In this document: positions 24,556-33,797 of the stretch, piece after piece
Numbering within the stretch: the first letter of the stretch is position 1
Layout of the letters: each line of letters opens with the position of its first letter
DNA from: GCA-002728855 sp036340635
Lineage (GTDB): Bacteria > Bacteroidota > Bacteroidia > Flavobacteriales > Flavobacteriaceae
Direction of reading: 5' to 3'
Assembly (NCBI GenBank): GCA_036340635.1
Contig: JAYYYF010000010.1
Coordinates: forward strand, 1 to 39,685
Length of the DNA stretch: 39,685 nucleotides
Translations under genes and position numbers: made by a program
The notes under the pieces: generated by a model
What the model was told of the DNA's origin: nothing
Databases searched by the model: none
Seen by the model: the letters and a program-made list of their open reading frames with translations, nothing else

Positions 24556-26372
24556 ATTATTTTAAGAAAATTCTTAGTTACGGTATCCCTTATAGTAAAT
24601 TCGCATTCTTAAATCTACTGTTCAATATTCTATATGCCATTTTTAGTGCACTTGCATTTGTTGGCCTAATACCCATGATTCAAATTCTTTTTGGAACAAC
24701 AAATAAAGTAATATTAAAACCAGAATATACAGGTATTGGTAATTTAAAAGATTATATAGAAAACTTCTTGAATTATAAAGTAACACAGTACATTAATCAA
24801 GATAGCTCTAAAGCTCTTTTATTTGTAATTTTTATAATAATTTCACTATTCTTACTTAAAAATATATTTAACTATCTCGCTCTTTATTTTATTACATTTC
24901 TAAGAAATGGTGTTTTAAGAGATTTAAGAAAGAAATTATATCAAAAAATAGTTTCCCTTCCCATCAATTTTTTCTCTGAAAAGAAAAAAGGAGACCTTAT
25001 AGCTCGTGTTTCATCTGATGTTATTGAATTACAACAATCATTCCTTTCAATCCTAGAATTAATCGTCCGAGAACCACTAACTATTTTATTTACCCTTGTG
25101 ATAATGTTTACTATTAGCTCAAATCTTACATTCTTTGTTCTAATATTTGTACCCATTTCTGCTAGCATAATTTCTCAGATAGGAAAATCACTTAAAAAAA
25201 AATCTGAAAAAGTTCAAAAAGAACAAGGTGAATTTTTATCTACGTTAGAAGAAACGATAACAGGTATTAAAATAATTAAAGCATTTAATGCTGAAAATAC
25301 TTTCATCAATAGATTTATAATTTCAATAAATCGAATGCTCAAATTTTCAAACGATCTAATTAATAGACAAAATTTAGCTTCACCTATAAGTGAATTCTTA
25401 GGCGTTTTAGTAATCGGAGTTCTACTTTGGTATGGAGGTAGAATGGTTCTAATTGATGAATCGATTGATGGAGCTGTATTTATCGCGTATATGGGATTAG
25501 CATATAATATTTTGACTCCTGCAAAAGGAATTAGTAAAGCATACTATAGTATTAAAAGAGGGGATGCAGCAGCAAAAAGAATAATTGATATACTTAATGT
25601 GAAGGATAAAATGGAAAATAACCAGAACGTGAAAAAATTAAAAACTTTTGATAAAGAAATATGTTTCAAAAATGTTTCCTTTTCCTATAGCAAGAATAAA
25701 GTATTAAGTGATTTTTCTTTAACTATCAAAAAAGGTGAAACAATTGCCTTAGTAGGTCCTTCAGGAGGCGGCAAAACTACTGTAGCAAACCTTCTTAGTC
25801 GTTTTTATGATGTAGACTCTGGTGAAATAATTATTGATGGAAATCCAATTAAAAGGATTGCAAAAAAATCTCTAAATAATCTTATGGGACTAGTAACACA
25901 GGACTCCATTTTGTTTAATGATTCTGTAGCAAACAATATTGCTTTAGGTGATACAAATGCTAGTATAGAAAAAATTAAAAAGGCTGCGAAAATGGCTAAC
26001 GCTGATGAGTTCATTGAAGAATTAACAGATGGTTATGATACTTTAATTGGTGAAGGTGGTAATAAACTCTCTGGTGGACAAAAGCAAAGACTATCAATTG
26101 CTAGAGCAATTCTTAAAAATCCAGAATTACTTATTTTGGATGAAGCAACTTCTTCTCTTGATAGCTCGTCAGAAAAACTAGTGCAAAGCGCCCTTGAGAA
26201 ATTAATGGAAAATCGAACTTCTATAGTTATTGCACATAGATTATCTACTATTAAAAAAGCTAATAAAATAATAGTTTTAGATAAAGGGTTAATTGTAGAA
26301 AAAGGCACTCACCAATTCTTAATAAACAAGAACTCTTTCTATAAAAAACTTGTTGAACTTCAAAATTTTTGA
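24552..26372 (+). CDS. ABC exporter, fused membrane and ATPase domains (MsbA-like)
   Basis: A 606-residue half-transporter. The N-terminal type IV (ABC_membrane) domain holds about six helices to residue 330. The ATPase domain has Walker A LVGPSGGGKTTV at about residues 400-411, the Q-loop LVTQDSILFND, signature LSGGQKQRLS, Walker B LLILDEATSSLD and the switch-histidine segment IVIAHRLST. It should work as a homodimer exporting a lipid or drug-like substrate across the inner membrane. Being coupled to a mutase and a polyprenyl-type glycosyltransferase suggests a lipid-linked glycan or lipid A-like cargo, but MsbA-type proteins cannot be assigned a cargo by sequence alone. Confidence 0.93.
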   Translation: MNYFKKILSYGIPYSKFAFLNLLFNILYAIFSALAFVGLIPMIQILFGTTNKVILKPEYTGIGNLKDYIENFLNYKVTQYINQDSSKALLFVIFIIISLFLLKNIFNYLALYFITFLRNGVLRDLRKKLYQKIVSLPINFFSEKKKGDLIARVSSDVIELQQSFLSILELIVREPLTILFTLVIMFTISSNLTFFVLIFVPISASIISQIGKSLKKKSEKVQKEQGEFLSTLEETITGIKIIKAFNAENTFINRFIISINRMLKFSNDLINRQNLASPISEFLGVLVIGVLLWYGGRMVLIDESIDGAVFIAYMGLAYNILTPAKGISKAYYSIKRGDAAAKRIIDILNVKDKMENNQNVKKLKTFDKEICFKNVSFSYSKNKVLSDFSLTIKKGETIALVGPSGGGKTTVANLLSRFYDVDSGEIIIDGNPIKRIAKKSLNNLMGLVTQDSILFNDSVANNIALGDTNASIEKIKKAAKMANADEFIEELTDGYDTLIGEGGNKLSGGQKQRLSIARAILKNPELLILDEATSSLDSSSEKLVQSALEKLMENRTSIVIAHRLSTIKKANKIIVLDKGLIVEKGTHQFLINKNSFYKKLVELQNF

Positions 26373-26480
26373 TTGAATCTATTAAACAAGTTTAAGAAGA
26401 AAAAATAAAATGTGGATAAATCAGTTGAAAGTTAGTTTTTTAATTCCAAAATTCTAGCCAAATAACTGGCATAAAAAAAT

Positions 26481-26488
26481 TAATTTTG
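26481..26488 (+). promoter_or_regulatory. Possible -7 promoter element for purL
   Basis: TAATTTTG, an exact TAnnTTTG, ends 18 bases before the purL ATG. It lies in a 134-base gap after the ABC exporter, which otherwise shows no hairpin or other gene. No -33 TTG is at the expected distance. The position supports the downstream ATG as the real start of purL, because an upstream TTG at 26486 falls inside this element. Confidence 0.45.
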
Positions 26489-26506
26489 TCAAAGAAAACA
26501 TCAAGT

Positions 26507-29500
26507 ATGATTTATTTTTTCGGAAATCTTTCTTCAAGTGTTTATGCGGTAAAATCATTAAAAAAACTAAAAGAATCATCTCTTGACAAATTGATATGGT
26601 TGTTTAGTGGAAAAACTCTTATCCTCAAAAAAAAAATCAAAGGAAATTTTATAGGACCACGGTCCACAATGGTTACTCCATGGAGTACAAATGCAGTTGA
26701 AATGGCCCAAAATATGGGTGTAAATGAAGTAAAAAGAATTGAAAGTTTTGTATCGAAAAGCAAAGGAGATGAATTTGATAAAATGCTTTTAAAGGAATAT
26801 TCAATATTGGATCAAAATATATTTGATGTTAATATTGAGCCTGAATCAATAAAACATATTGACCAAATTTCAAAATACAATAAAGAAGAAGGACTATCTC
26901 TTAGTGTTGAAGAAATAAAATATTTAGAAAACCTATCAATAAAAATTAAAAGAAAGCTTACAGATTCGGAGGTTTTTGGTTTTTCACAAGTAAATTCAGA
27001 ACACTGTAGGCATAAAATTTTTAATGGTGATTTTATCCTTAACAAGAAATTTCAAAAAAGAAGTCTTTTTGGGCATATTAAAAAAACTTCAAGTGAGAAT
27101 ATAAATTCAATAGTTTCTGCTTACAAAGACAATGTAGCATTTGTTTCTGGTCCAGAAATTGAACAATTTTCTCCTTCAAAAGCCCAAGTTTCAAGTAATT
27201 ATGAAATTAAGAAAATTCAGAGTGTAATATCTTTGAAAGCTGAAACTCATAATTTTCCTACCACAGTCGAACCCTTTAATGGTGCTGCTACCGGTTCTGG
27301 AGGTGAAATTAGAGATCGTATGGCTGGAGGACAAGGATCAATTCCACTTGCTGGAACTGCTGTATATATGACTCCTTACTCTAGGGTTCAAAAAAATTGC
27401 TCATGGAATGACTATTTAAAAGAACGGAAATGGCTATACCAAAACCCTTTAGACATATTAATTAAAGCTTCTAATGGGGCGTCAGACTTCGGGAATAAAT
27501 TTGGGCAACCACTTATTTCAGGCTCGCTTTTTACTTTTGAGCACAAAGAGAATAATCATTTATTAGGATATGATAAAGTAATAATGCTTGCAGGAGGAGT
27601 TGGTTATGCAAATAAAAACCATGCAATCAAAAAAAGGCCAGAAAAAGGGGATTTAATAATAATACTTGGTGGTGATAATTATAGAATTGGGATGGGTGGA
27701 GCTGCGGTTTCTTCATCTAACACTGGAGAATTTAATAGTTTGATTGAATTAAATGCTGTACAACGTTCTAACCCTGAAATGCAAAAAAGAGTTGCAAATA
27801 CAATTAGAGCATTTGCAGAAAGTAACCAAAATCCAATTATTTCCATACATGATCATGGAGCAGGCGGTCATCTTAATTGCCTCTCTGAATTGGTAGAAGA
27901 AACAGGGGGAGAAATATATATTGATAAACTTCCTATTGGTGATACTACTCTTTCAGACAAAGAAATAATAGGAAATGAATCTCAGGAAAGAATGGGTCTA
28001 ATTATATCTAAAAAGAATTTTAAAAAATTAAACCTAATTGCAAAAAGGGAAAGGACTCCAATGTATGTTGTTGGAGAAATAAAAGACGATAAAAGATTTG
28101 TTTTCAAAAATAATTTAAATGGAAAGAAACCTATTGATTTGAAATTAAAACATTTGTTTGGAGATGTTCCTAAAACTAATATAATTGATTCAACAGTAAA
28201 GTTTAATTATAGAAAAATAACTTATAATTCCTCAAAAATTGAAACTTATCTAAAAATGATTTTGCAATTGGAATCGGTTGCCTGTAAAGACTGGCTAACT
28301 AATAAAGTTGATCGTTGTGTAACTGGAAGAGTTGCTCAACAACAAACCGTTGGGGAATTACAATTACCGCTAAGCAATTGTGGTGTGATATCTCTTGATT
28401 ATACTGGTAAATCTGGAATAGCAACAGCTATAGGGCATGCTCCCTTAACTGGACTTATAGATCCTGAGAAAGGAAGTATAAATTCTATTAGCGAATCACT
28501 AACAAATATTATTTGGGCTCCTCTCAAAGACGGCATCAAGTCTGTAAGTTTATCCGCAAATTGGATGTGGGCCTGTAATAATCCTGGTGAAAATGATCGT
28601 TTATATAAAGCTGTAAAAGCTTGTTCCAAATTTGCAATTAGGCTTGGAATTAATATTCCTACAGGAAAGGATTCGTTGTCAATGAAGCAACAATACAAAA
28701 ATGAATCAGTAACTGCTCCCGGTACTGTAATAATATCCTCTTCAGGACACTGTAATGAAATTACTAAAGTTGTTACTCCTAATATTAGAAGAGATGGAGG
28801 AAGTATATATTACCTTAATTTGTCTTCTGAAAAACATACCCTTGGAGGGTCCAGTTTAGGTCAAATTCTAAATCAGATTGGAGATCATGCTCCTGGAATT
28901 AAAGATCCTGATCTGTTTAAAATTACATTCAATACAATACAAAGACTAATAAAAAAATCTAAAATAAATGCAGGTCATGATATTTCATCTGGTGGTATGA
29001 TTGTTAGCCTTCTAGAAATGTGTTTTCCAACAAAAAAAATTGGAATGGAAATAAATCTAAATAGTTTAGATGAAGATGATATAATTCCTCTTCTTTTCTC
29101 TGAAAATTCTGGGTTGATAGTTCAATCAAATGAAAACATTGATTCGATCTTTAAAAAATTAAATATAGACTCTCACTTAATAGGAACTGTCAATAACAGC
29201 GGTTATTTGAAAATTAAAAAAGGTGCTTCAAACTTGTCTCTTAATATTAATCAATATCGAGACATTTGGTTTAAAACTTCGTATGAATTTGATAAATTCC
29301 AAACGAAAAAAAGTCTAGCAAAGAAGCGTTTTGATAATTATAAAAATCATCCACTAAAATTTATTTTCCCAAAAGACTTTGATGGAATGATGCCCTCAAA
29401 AAGGCGGGAAAAAATTAAAGCTGCTGTGATAAGAGAAAAAGGGAGTAATTCTGAAAGAGAAATGGCTTATGTAATGCATATTTGTGGTTTTGAAGTTCAT

Positions 29501-30157
29501 GATGTTCACATGACAGATTTAATAAGTGGTAGAACAAATTTGGAAGATTTTCATTTTTTGGTTGCCGTTGGAGGATTTTCAAATTCAGATGTTTTAGGCT
29601 CTGCAAAAGGATGGGCTGGTGCTTTTCTTTACAATAAAAAAGCTAAAAAGAGTTTAGAAGATTTTTTTAAACGTGAAGATACTCTATCACTTGGCGTATG
29701 TAATGGTTGTCAACTTTTTATTGAACTTGGATTAATAACTCCTAAGGACTCAAAACTTCCTAAAATGATGCTAAATGATTCTGGAAAATTTGAGTGTATT
29801 TTTACCTCAGTCAAAATTGAAGAATCTTCATCGATTATGCTTAAAGGAATGGAAGGATCTGTTCTGGGGATTTGGGCAGCTCACGGAGAAGGAAAGTTTC
29901 ATTTACCTTTTGAAGAGAAAAAATATCAGATTCCTGCTAAATATTACTACAAATCATATCCATCCAATCCAAACGGTTCTAAGTACAATTCTGCTATGCT
30001 ATGCAGCCAGGATGGTAGGCACTTAGTAATGATGCCTCATTTGGAAAGATCAACTTTCCCTTGGAACTGGGCACATTATCCAAAAAATAGACAAGATAAA
30101 ACGTCTCCCTGGATAATAGCCTTTGAAAACGCATTTTCTTGGCTGTCAAGTTATTAG
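26507..30157 (+). CDS. purL: Phosphoribosylformylglycinamidine synthase, single-chain form
   Basis: A 1216-residue enzyme that converts FGAR, glutamine and ATP into FGAM in purine synthesis. The long single-chain form includes an N-terminal domain, a linker, two AIRS-like synthase halves and a glutaminase. Visible marks: SQVNSEHCRHKIFNG near residue 165, KAETHNFPTTVEPFNGAATG and GGEIRDRMAGG near 245-275, SIHDHGAGG, and GHDISSGGMIVS in the second half. The glutaminase nucleophile lies in LGVCNGCQLF near 1064, with MPHLERSTFPW at the end. The ATG at 26507 gives the expected N-terminus MIYFFGN; a TTG at 26486 would add seven residues and overlaps the promoter element. Monocistronic by spacing. 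Confidence 0.97.
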   Translation: MIYFFGNLSSSVYAVKSLKKLKESSLDKLIWLFSGKTLILKKKIKGNFIGPRSTMVTPWSTNAVEMAQNMGVNEVKRIESFVSKSKGDEFDKMLLKEYSILDQNIFDVNIEPESIKHIDQISKYNKEEGLSLSVEEIKYLENLSIKIKRKLTDSEVFGFSQVNSEHCRHKIFNGDFILNKKFQKRSLFGHIKKTSSENINSIVSAYKDNVAFVSGPEIEQFSPSKAQVSSNYEIKKIQSVISLKAETHNFPTTVEPFNGAATGSGGEIRDRMAGGQGSIPLAGTAVYMTPYSRVQKNCSWNDYLKERKWLYQNPLDILIKASNGASDFGNKFGQPLISGSLFTFEHKENNHLLGYDKVIMLAGGVGYANKNHAIKKRPEKGDLIIILGGDNYRIGMGGAAVSSSNTGEFNSLIELNAVQRSNPEMQKRVANTIRAFAESNQNPIISIHDHGAGGHLNCLSELVEETGGEIYIDKLPIGDTTLSDKEIIGNESQERMGLIISKKNFKKLNLIAKRERTPMYVVGEIKDDKRFVFKNNLNGKKPIDLKLKHLFGDVPKTNIIDSTVKFNYRKITYNSSKIETYLKMILQLESVACKDWLTNKVDRCVTGRVAQQQTVGELQLPLSNCGVISLDYTGKSGIATAIGHAPLTGLIDPEKGSINSISESLTNIIWAPLKDGIKSVSLSANWMWACNNPGENDRLYKAVKACSKFAIRLGINIPTGKDSLSMKQQYKNESVTAPGTVIISSSGHCNEITKVVTPNIRRDGGSIYYLNLSSEKHTLGGSSLGQILNQIGDHAPGIKDPDLFKITFNTIQRLIKKSKINAGHDISSGGMIVSLLEMCFPTKKIGMEINLNSLDEDDIIPLLFSENSGLIVQSNENIDSIFKKLNIDSHLIGTVNNSGYLKIKKGASNLSLNINQYRDIWFKTSYEFDKFQTKKSLAKKRFDNYKNHPLKFIFPKDFDGMMPSKRREKIKAAVIREKGSNSEREMAYVMHICGFEVHDVHMTDLISGRTNLEDFHFLVAVGGFSNSDVLGSAKGWAGAFLYNKKAKKSLEDFFKREDTLSLGVCNGCQLFIELGLITPKDSKLPKMMLNDSGKFECIFTSVKIEESSSIMLKGMEGSVLGIWAAHGEGKFHLPFEEKKYQIPAKYYYKSYPSNPNGSKYNSAMLCSQDGRHLVMMPHLERSTFPWNWAHYPKNRQDKTSPWIIAFENAFSWLSSY

Positions 30158-30206
30158 ACTCTTTTAATAGTAATCTAATTTTCTTATTTTGCAGTAACAT
30201 ATTTTT

Positions 30207-31982
30207 ATGAAAAAAGTTCCAACTAGAATTTTTGACTTTTTGACTTATCAATTAGAAAACTGTCCATTAGAAAATGTATTAACAACTAAATATGATGGGA
30301 AATGGAAGTCTATTTCTACATCTAAATACTCAAGCTTAGCTAATCAAATAAGCTCTGCTTTTTTGAAATTGAAAATTAAAGCCAATGACAAAATTGCATT
30401 GATATCGACGAACAATAGAACTGAATGGAGTGTAGTTGATATGGGGATTGCTCAAATTGGTGCAGTAAATGTTCCTTTATACCCTACCATTACATCAAAA
30501 GATTATGAGTATACATTAAATCATTCAGAAAGCAAATATTGTTTTGTCTCTGACAAAATAATTTATGACAAAATAATGGCTGTTAAAAAAAATCTTAAAA
30601 CCCTAATAGACATTTATAGTTTTGATAGAATACCAGGGTGCAAACACTGGTCAGAATTACTGAATCTAGGAGAAAAAAATTTAGATAATACTATTTTATC
30701 TAAAAGTAAAAAAAACGTCAAACCTACTGATTTGGCAACTATAATTTACACCTCAGGAACTACTGGTGTTCCGAAAGGGGTTATGCTCAGTCATAAAAAT
30801 ATTGTCTCTAATGTTATTTCAAGTACAATAAGATTACCATTGGAAATTGGGGAATCAACCACTCTTAGTTTTTTACCTGTATGTCATATATATGAAAGAG
30901 TAATTTTATATATATACCTATATAATTCAATAAAAGTATATTTTGCTGAATCGTTGGAAACAATTGGTGAAAACCTAAAAGAAGTTAAACCTAATGCAAT
31001 GACTGCAGTTCCTAGGCTTTTAGAAAAAGTATATGATAAAATTTACTCTAAAGGTCAAGAACTTAAAGGGATAAAGAAAAAGCTTTTCTATTGGGCTGTA
31101 AATTTAGGACTTAAATATGAGCCTTACGGGAAAAATGGCTTTTGGTATGAATTCAAATTGAAAATTGCAAGGAAACTAGTTTTTTCAAAATGGAAAGAAG
31201 CCTTAGGAGGTAATTTAACACATATTTCTTCAGGAAGCGCTCCTTTACAACCTCGAATTGCAAAGATCTTTTCAGCTGCTGGTATGACTGTAGCCGAAGG
31301 CTATGGCCTTACAGAAACTTCTCCTGTAATCTCTGTTAACTACCTTGAAGAAAATGGTCTGAAATTTGGAACTGTTGGAAAAGTCATAGATGATGTAATT
31401 GTAAAAATAGAAGATGATGGTGAAATATTATGCAAAGGGCCAAACGTAATGATGGGATATTATAAAGACTCTGAACAAACAGCGCAAGTTATGAGTGGTG
31501 ATTTTTTCCACACAGGAGATATTGGCGTGATTGACATGGATGGTTTTTTAAAAATTACTGATCGGAAAAAAGAAATTTTTAAAACATCTGGAGGAAAATA
31601 TATTGCTCCCCAATTACTAGAGAATGAATTGAAACAATCATTATTTATTGAACAAATTATGATTGTTGGAGAAGGAGAAAAAATGCCAGGAGCAATAATC
31701 CAACCTAATTTTGAGCATGTGAAATTTTGGTTTAACGAAAATAAAATTAAATTTAAAGATGATTTAAGTTCAATCTGTGATAATGAGGCACTTGTTGAAA
31801 AGATTGAAAATGAAATAAGATTGCATGACAATAAATTTGGTAACTGGGAACAGGTGAAAAAGTTTAAATTAACAGATGATATTTGGTCAATTGATGATGG
31901 TCAGTTAGCACCTAATTTAAAAGTAAGGCGTAAATTTGTTAAGGAAAAATACAGTGATCTTATAAATGAAATATATAACTAA
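30207..31982 (+). CDS. Long-chain acyl-CoA synthetase (AMP-binding)
   Basis: A 591-residue member of the adenylate-forming family that activates fatty acids to acyl-CoA with ATP. The P-loop-like motif is TIIYTSGTTGVPKGVMLSHK at about 178-197. The second motif is AEGYGLTETSPVI near 367-379, then the adenylate-binding FFHTGDIGVIDMDGFL and ITDRKKEIFKTSGGKYI hinge. The catalytic lysine should be in the closing KVRRKFVKEKY region. It matches the FAA1/FadD15-type group (ARM/FadD group) rather than short-chain ligases. The acyl-CoA dehydrogenase gene begins 24 bases downstream, so activation and first oxidation of fatty acids are probably co-expressed. Chain length is not determined. Confidence 0.93.
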   Translation: MKKVPTRIFDFLTYQLENCPLENVLTTKYDGKWKSISTSKYSSLANQISSAFLKLKIKANDKIALISTNNRTEWSVVDMGIAQIGAVNVPLYPTITSKDYEYTLNHSESKYCFVSDKIIYDKIMAVKKNLKTLIDIYSFDRIPGCKHWSELLNLGEKNLDNTILSKSKKNVKPTDLATIIYTSGTTGVPKGVMLSHKNIVSNVISSTIRLPLEIGESTTLSFLPVCHIYERVILYIYLYNSIKVYFAESLETIGENLKEVKPNAMTAVPRLLEKVYDKIYSKGQELKGIKKKLFYWAVNLGLKYEPYGKNGFWYEFKLKIARKLVFSKWKEALGGNLTHISSGSAPLQPRIAKIFSAAGMTVAEGYGLTETSPVISVNYLEENGLKFGTVGKVIDDVIVKIEDDGEILCKGPNVMMGYYKDSEQTAQVMSGDFFHTGDIGVIDMDGFLKITDRKKEIFKTSGGKYIAPQLLENELKQSLFIEQIMIVGEGEKMPGAIIQPNFEHVKFWFNENKIKFKDDLSSICDNEALVEKIENEIRLHDNKFGNWEQVKKFKLTDDIWSIDDGQLAPNLKVRRKFVKEKYSDLINEIYN

Positions 31983-32006
31983 CCATATAAACACAAATAT
32001 AAATCA

Positions 32007-33785
32007 ATGAAAGAAACAACATTAAAAGGAGGTGAATTTTTAATTCAAGAAACAAAAGCCCAAGACATTTTTACTCCAGAGGATTTTACTGAAGAACAAA
32101 AAATGATGAGAGATTCAGTCATCGAATTTGTTGATCGAGAAATTGTTCCTTCCAGAGAACGTCTTGAAAACAAAGATTTTAAACTGACTGAAGAGTTAAT
32201 GCAAAAAGCAGGTTCACTTGGATTTCTTGGTGTAGGTGTGCCGGAGAAGTATGGAGGAATGGGAATGGATTATGTTTCCAGAATGCTAGTATGTGACTAT
32301 ATTTCTGGAGCAACGGGATCTTTCTCAACTCCTTTTGGCGCCCATACTGGAATAGGAACCCTTCCAATAGTACTTTATGGGTCTAAGGAGCAAAGAAATG
32401 AATATGTTCCAAAACTTGCAAGTGGGGAATGGTTCGCGTCCTATTGTTTGACTGAACCGGGAGCAGGATCAGATGCCAATTCAGGTAAAACAAAAGCAGT
32501 CCTTTCAGAAGATGGGAGTCATTATAAAATAAGTGGTCAAAAAATATGGATTTCTAATGCTGGATTTGCTAAACTTTTTATAGTCTTTGCAAGAATAGAA
32601 GACGACAAAAATATAACATCTTTTATTGTTCCTTATGATCCTAAAAATGGAATAACTCTAGGAGAAGAGGAGAAAAAATTAGGAATTAATTCATCGTCAA
32701 CAAGGCAAGTTTTTTTTAATGAAACAAAAGTTCCTGTTAAAAATGTTTTAGCCAAAAGAGGTGAAGGATTCAAAATTGCAGTTAATGCTTTAAATGTTGG
32801 TAGAATTCAATTAGGCGCTGCTTGTCTTGAAGCGCAAAGAAGAGTCATCACAATTTCTGTAAAATATGCGAATGAAAGAATTCAGTTCAAAAAACCTATT
32901 TCACAATTTGGTGCAATTAAAGAAAAATTAGCTAGAATGGCTACAACCTGCTATGTAGGAGAATCAGCAACCTATAGAGCAGCAGATGATATAGATAAAA
33001 AAATATCTTCATTGAAAAAGGATGGTTTTGATATGCAAAAGGCTGAACTCAAAGGAGCAGAAGAATTTGCAATTGAATGCTCAATTCTCAAAGTTTCAAT
33101 CTCTGAGGATGTTCAAAACGCTTCAGATGATGGTATTCAAATATTTGGAGGAATGGGTTTCTCCGCTGAAGCTCCAATGGAATCTGCCTGGAGAGATGCA
33201 AGGATAGGAAGAATTTATGAAGGAACAAATGAAATAAATCGAATGCTCTCGGTTGGCATGTTACTTAAAAAAGGATTGAAAGGAGAATTGGACTTAATGG
33301 AAGCTGTTTTGAAATCTAAAAATGAAATTGATAATTTTGGAAATTTCGATGAAAAGGAAAATTTTGGAGAAGAAAAACAGGTCCTTAAAAATTTAAAGAA
33401 AGTATTTCTTTTGCTTTTAGGTATTTCAGTAGAAAAATTTGGGCCAAAAATTGAGGAACAACAACAAGTTCTCCTTGCCCTTTCAGATATGCTAATTGAA
33501 ATTTATCTCTCAGAATCTGGTATGCTTAGAACAGAAAAAAATATCGCTAAAGGAGCTAGACAAGAAATCCAAATTGCAATGACAAAGCTTTATCTATTTG
33601 AAGCTTTAGAAATAATATTAAAAAAAGCTAAAGAGATTATCCCCTCTATTTCAAAATCAGAAAAAAGCAATAATCTTAAAGAAAGTATTGAAAAACTCTG
33701 CAACTATAAAAACATTCCTAATGTCATAGAGCTTAAAACAAAAATTGCAGACAAAGTAATTTCAGAAAACAAATACTGCTTTTAA
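32007..33785 (+). CDS. Acyl-CoA dehydrogenase, long form (VLCAD-like)
   Basis: A 592-residue FAD-dependent acyl-CoA dehydrogenase, first oxidative step of fatty-acid beta-oxidation. N-terminal helices are followed by the FAD/substrate segments FASYCLTEPGAGSDANS near 145-161 and KIWISNAGFAKLFIVFAR near 180-197, and by IQIFGGMGFSAEAPMES in the C-terminal helical domain. The catalytic glutamate is in IYEGTNEINR near residue 404. About 180 residues continue after the normal core, as in very-long-chain enzymes and in many Bacteroidota homologues. The opening KGGEFLIQET is a conserved lead-in of this group. It follows the acyl-CoA synthetase and converges on the PorP/SprF gene, 12 bases away. Confidence 0.94.
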   Translation: MKETTLKGGEFLIQETKAQDIFTPEDFTEEQKMMRDSVIEFVDREIVPSRERLENKDFKLTEELMQKAGSLGFLGVGVPEKYGGMGMDYVSRMLVCDYISGATGSFSTPFGAHTGIGTLPIVLYGSKEQRNEYVPKLASGEWFASYCLTEPGAGSDANSGKTKAVLSEDGSHYKISGQKIWISNAGFAKLFIVFARIEDDKNITSFIVPYDPKNGITLGEEEKKLGINSSSTRQVFFNETKVPVKNVLAKRGEGFKIAVNALNVGRIQLGAACLEAQRRVITISVKYANERIQFKKPISQFGAIKEKLARMATTCYVGESATYRAADDIDKKISSLKKDGFDMQKAELKGAEEFAIECSILKVSISEDVQNASDDGIQIFGGMGFSAEAPMESAWRDARIGRIYEGTNEINRMLSVGMLLKKGLKGELDLMEAVLKSKNEIDNFGNFDEKENFGEEKQVLKNLKKVFLLLLGISVEKFGPKIEEQQQVLLALSDMLIEIYLSESGMLRTEKNIAKGARQEIQIAMTKLYLFEALEIILKKAKEIIPSISKSEKSNNLKESIEKLCNYKNIPNVIELKTKIADKVISENKYCF

Positions 33786-33797
33786 AGTATTTAAAAA

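Noticed and set aside
26373..26506. The 134-base gap before purL as a site for a small gene, RNA or purine riboswitch.
   Set aside because: It is AT-rich, without a stable hairpin, conserved purine aptamer core or open frame; only the -7 element is supported.
32024..32036. A perfect Shine-Dalgarno-like AAAGGAGGTGA inside the start of the acyl-CoA dehydrogenase gene.
   Set aside because: No suitable start codon follows it and it simply encodes the conserved KGGEF residues; this phylum makes little use of such sites.
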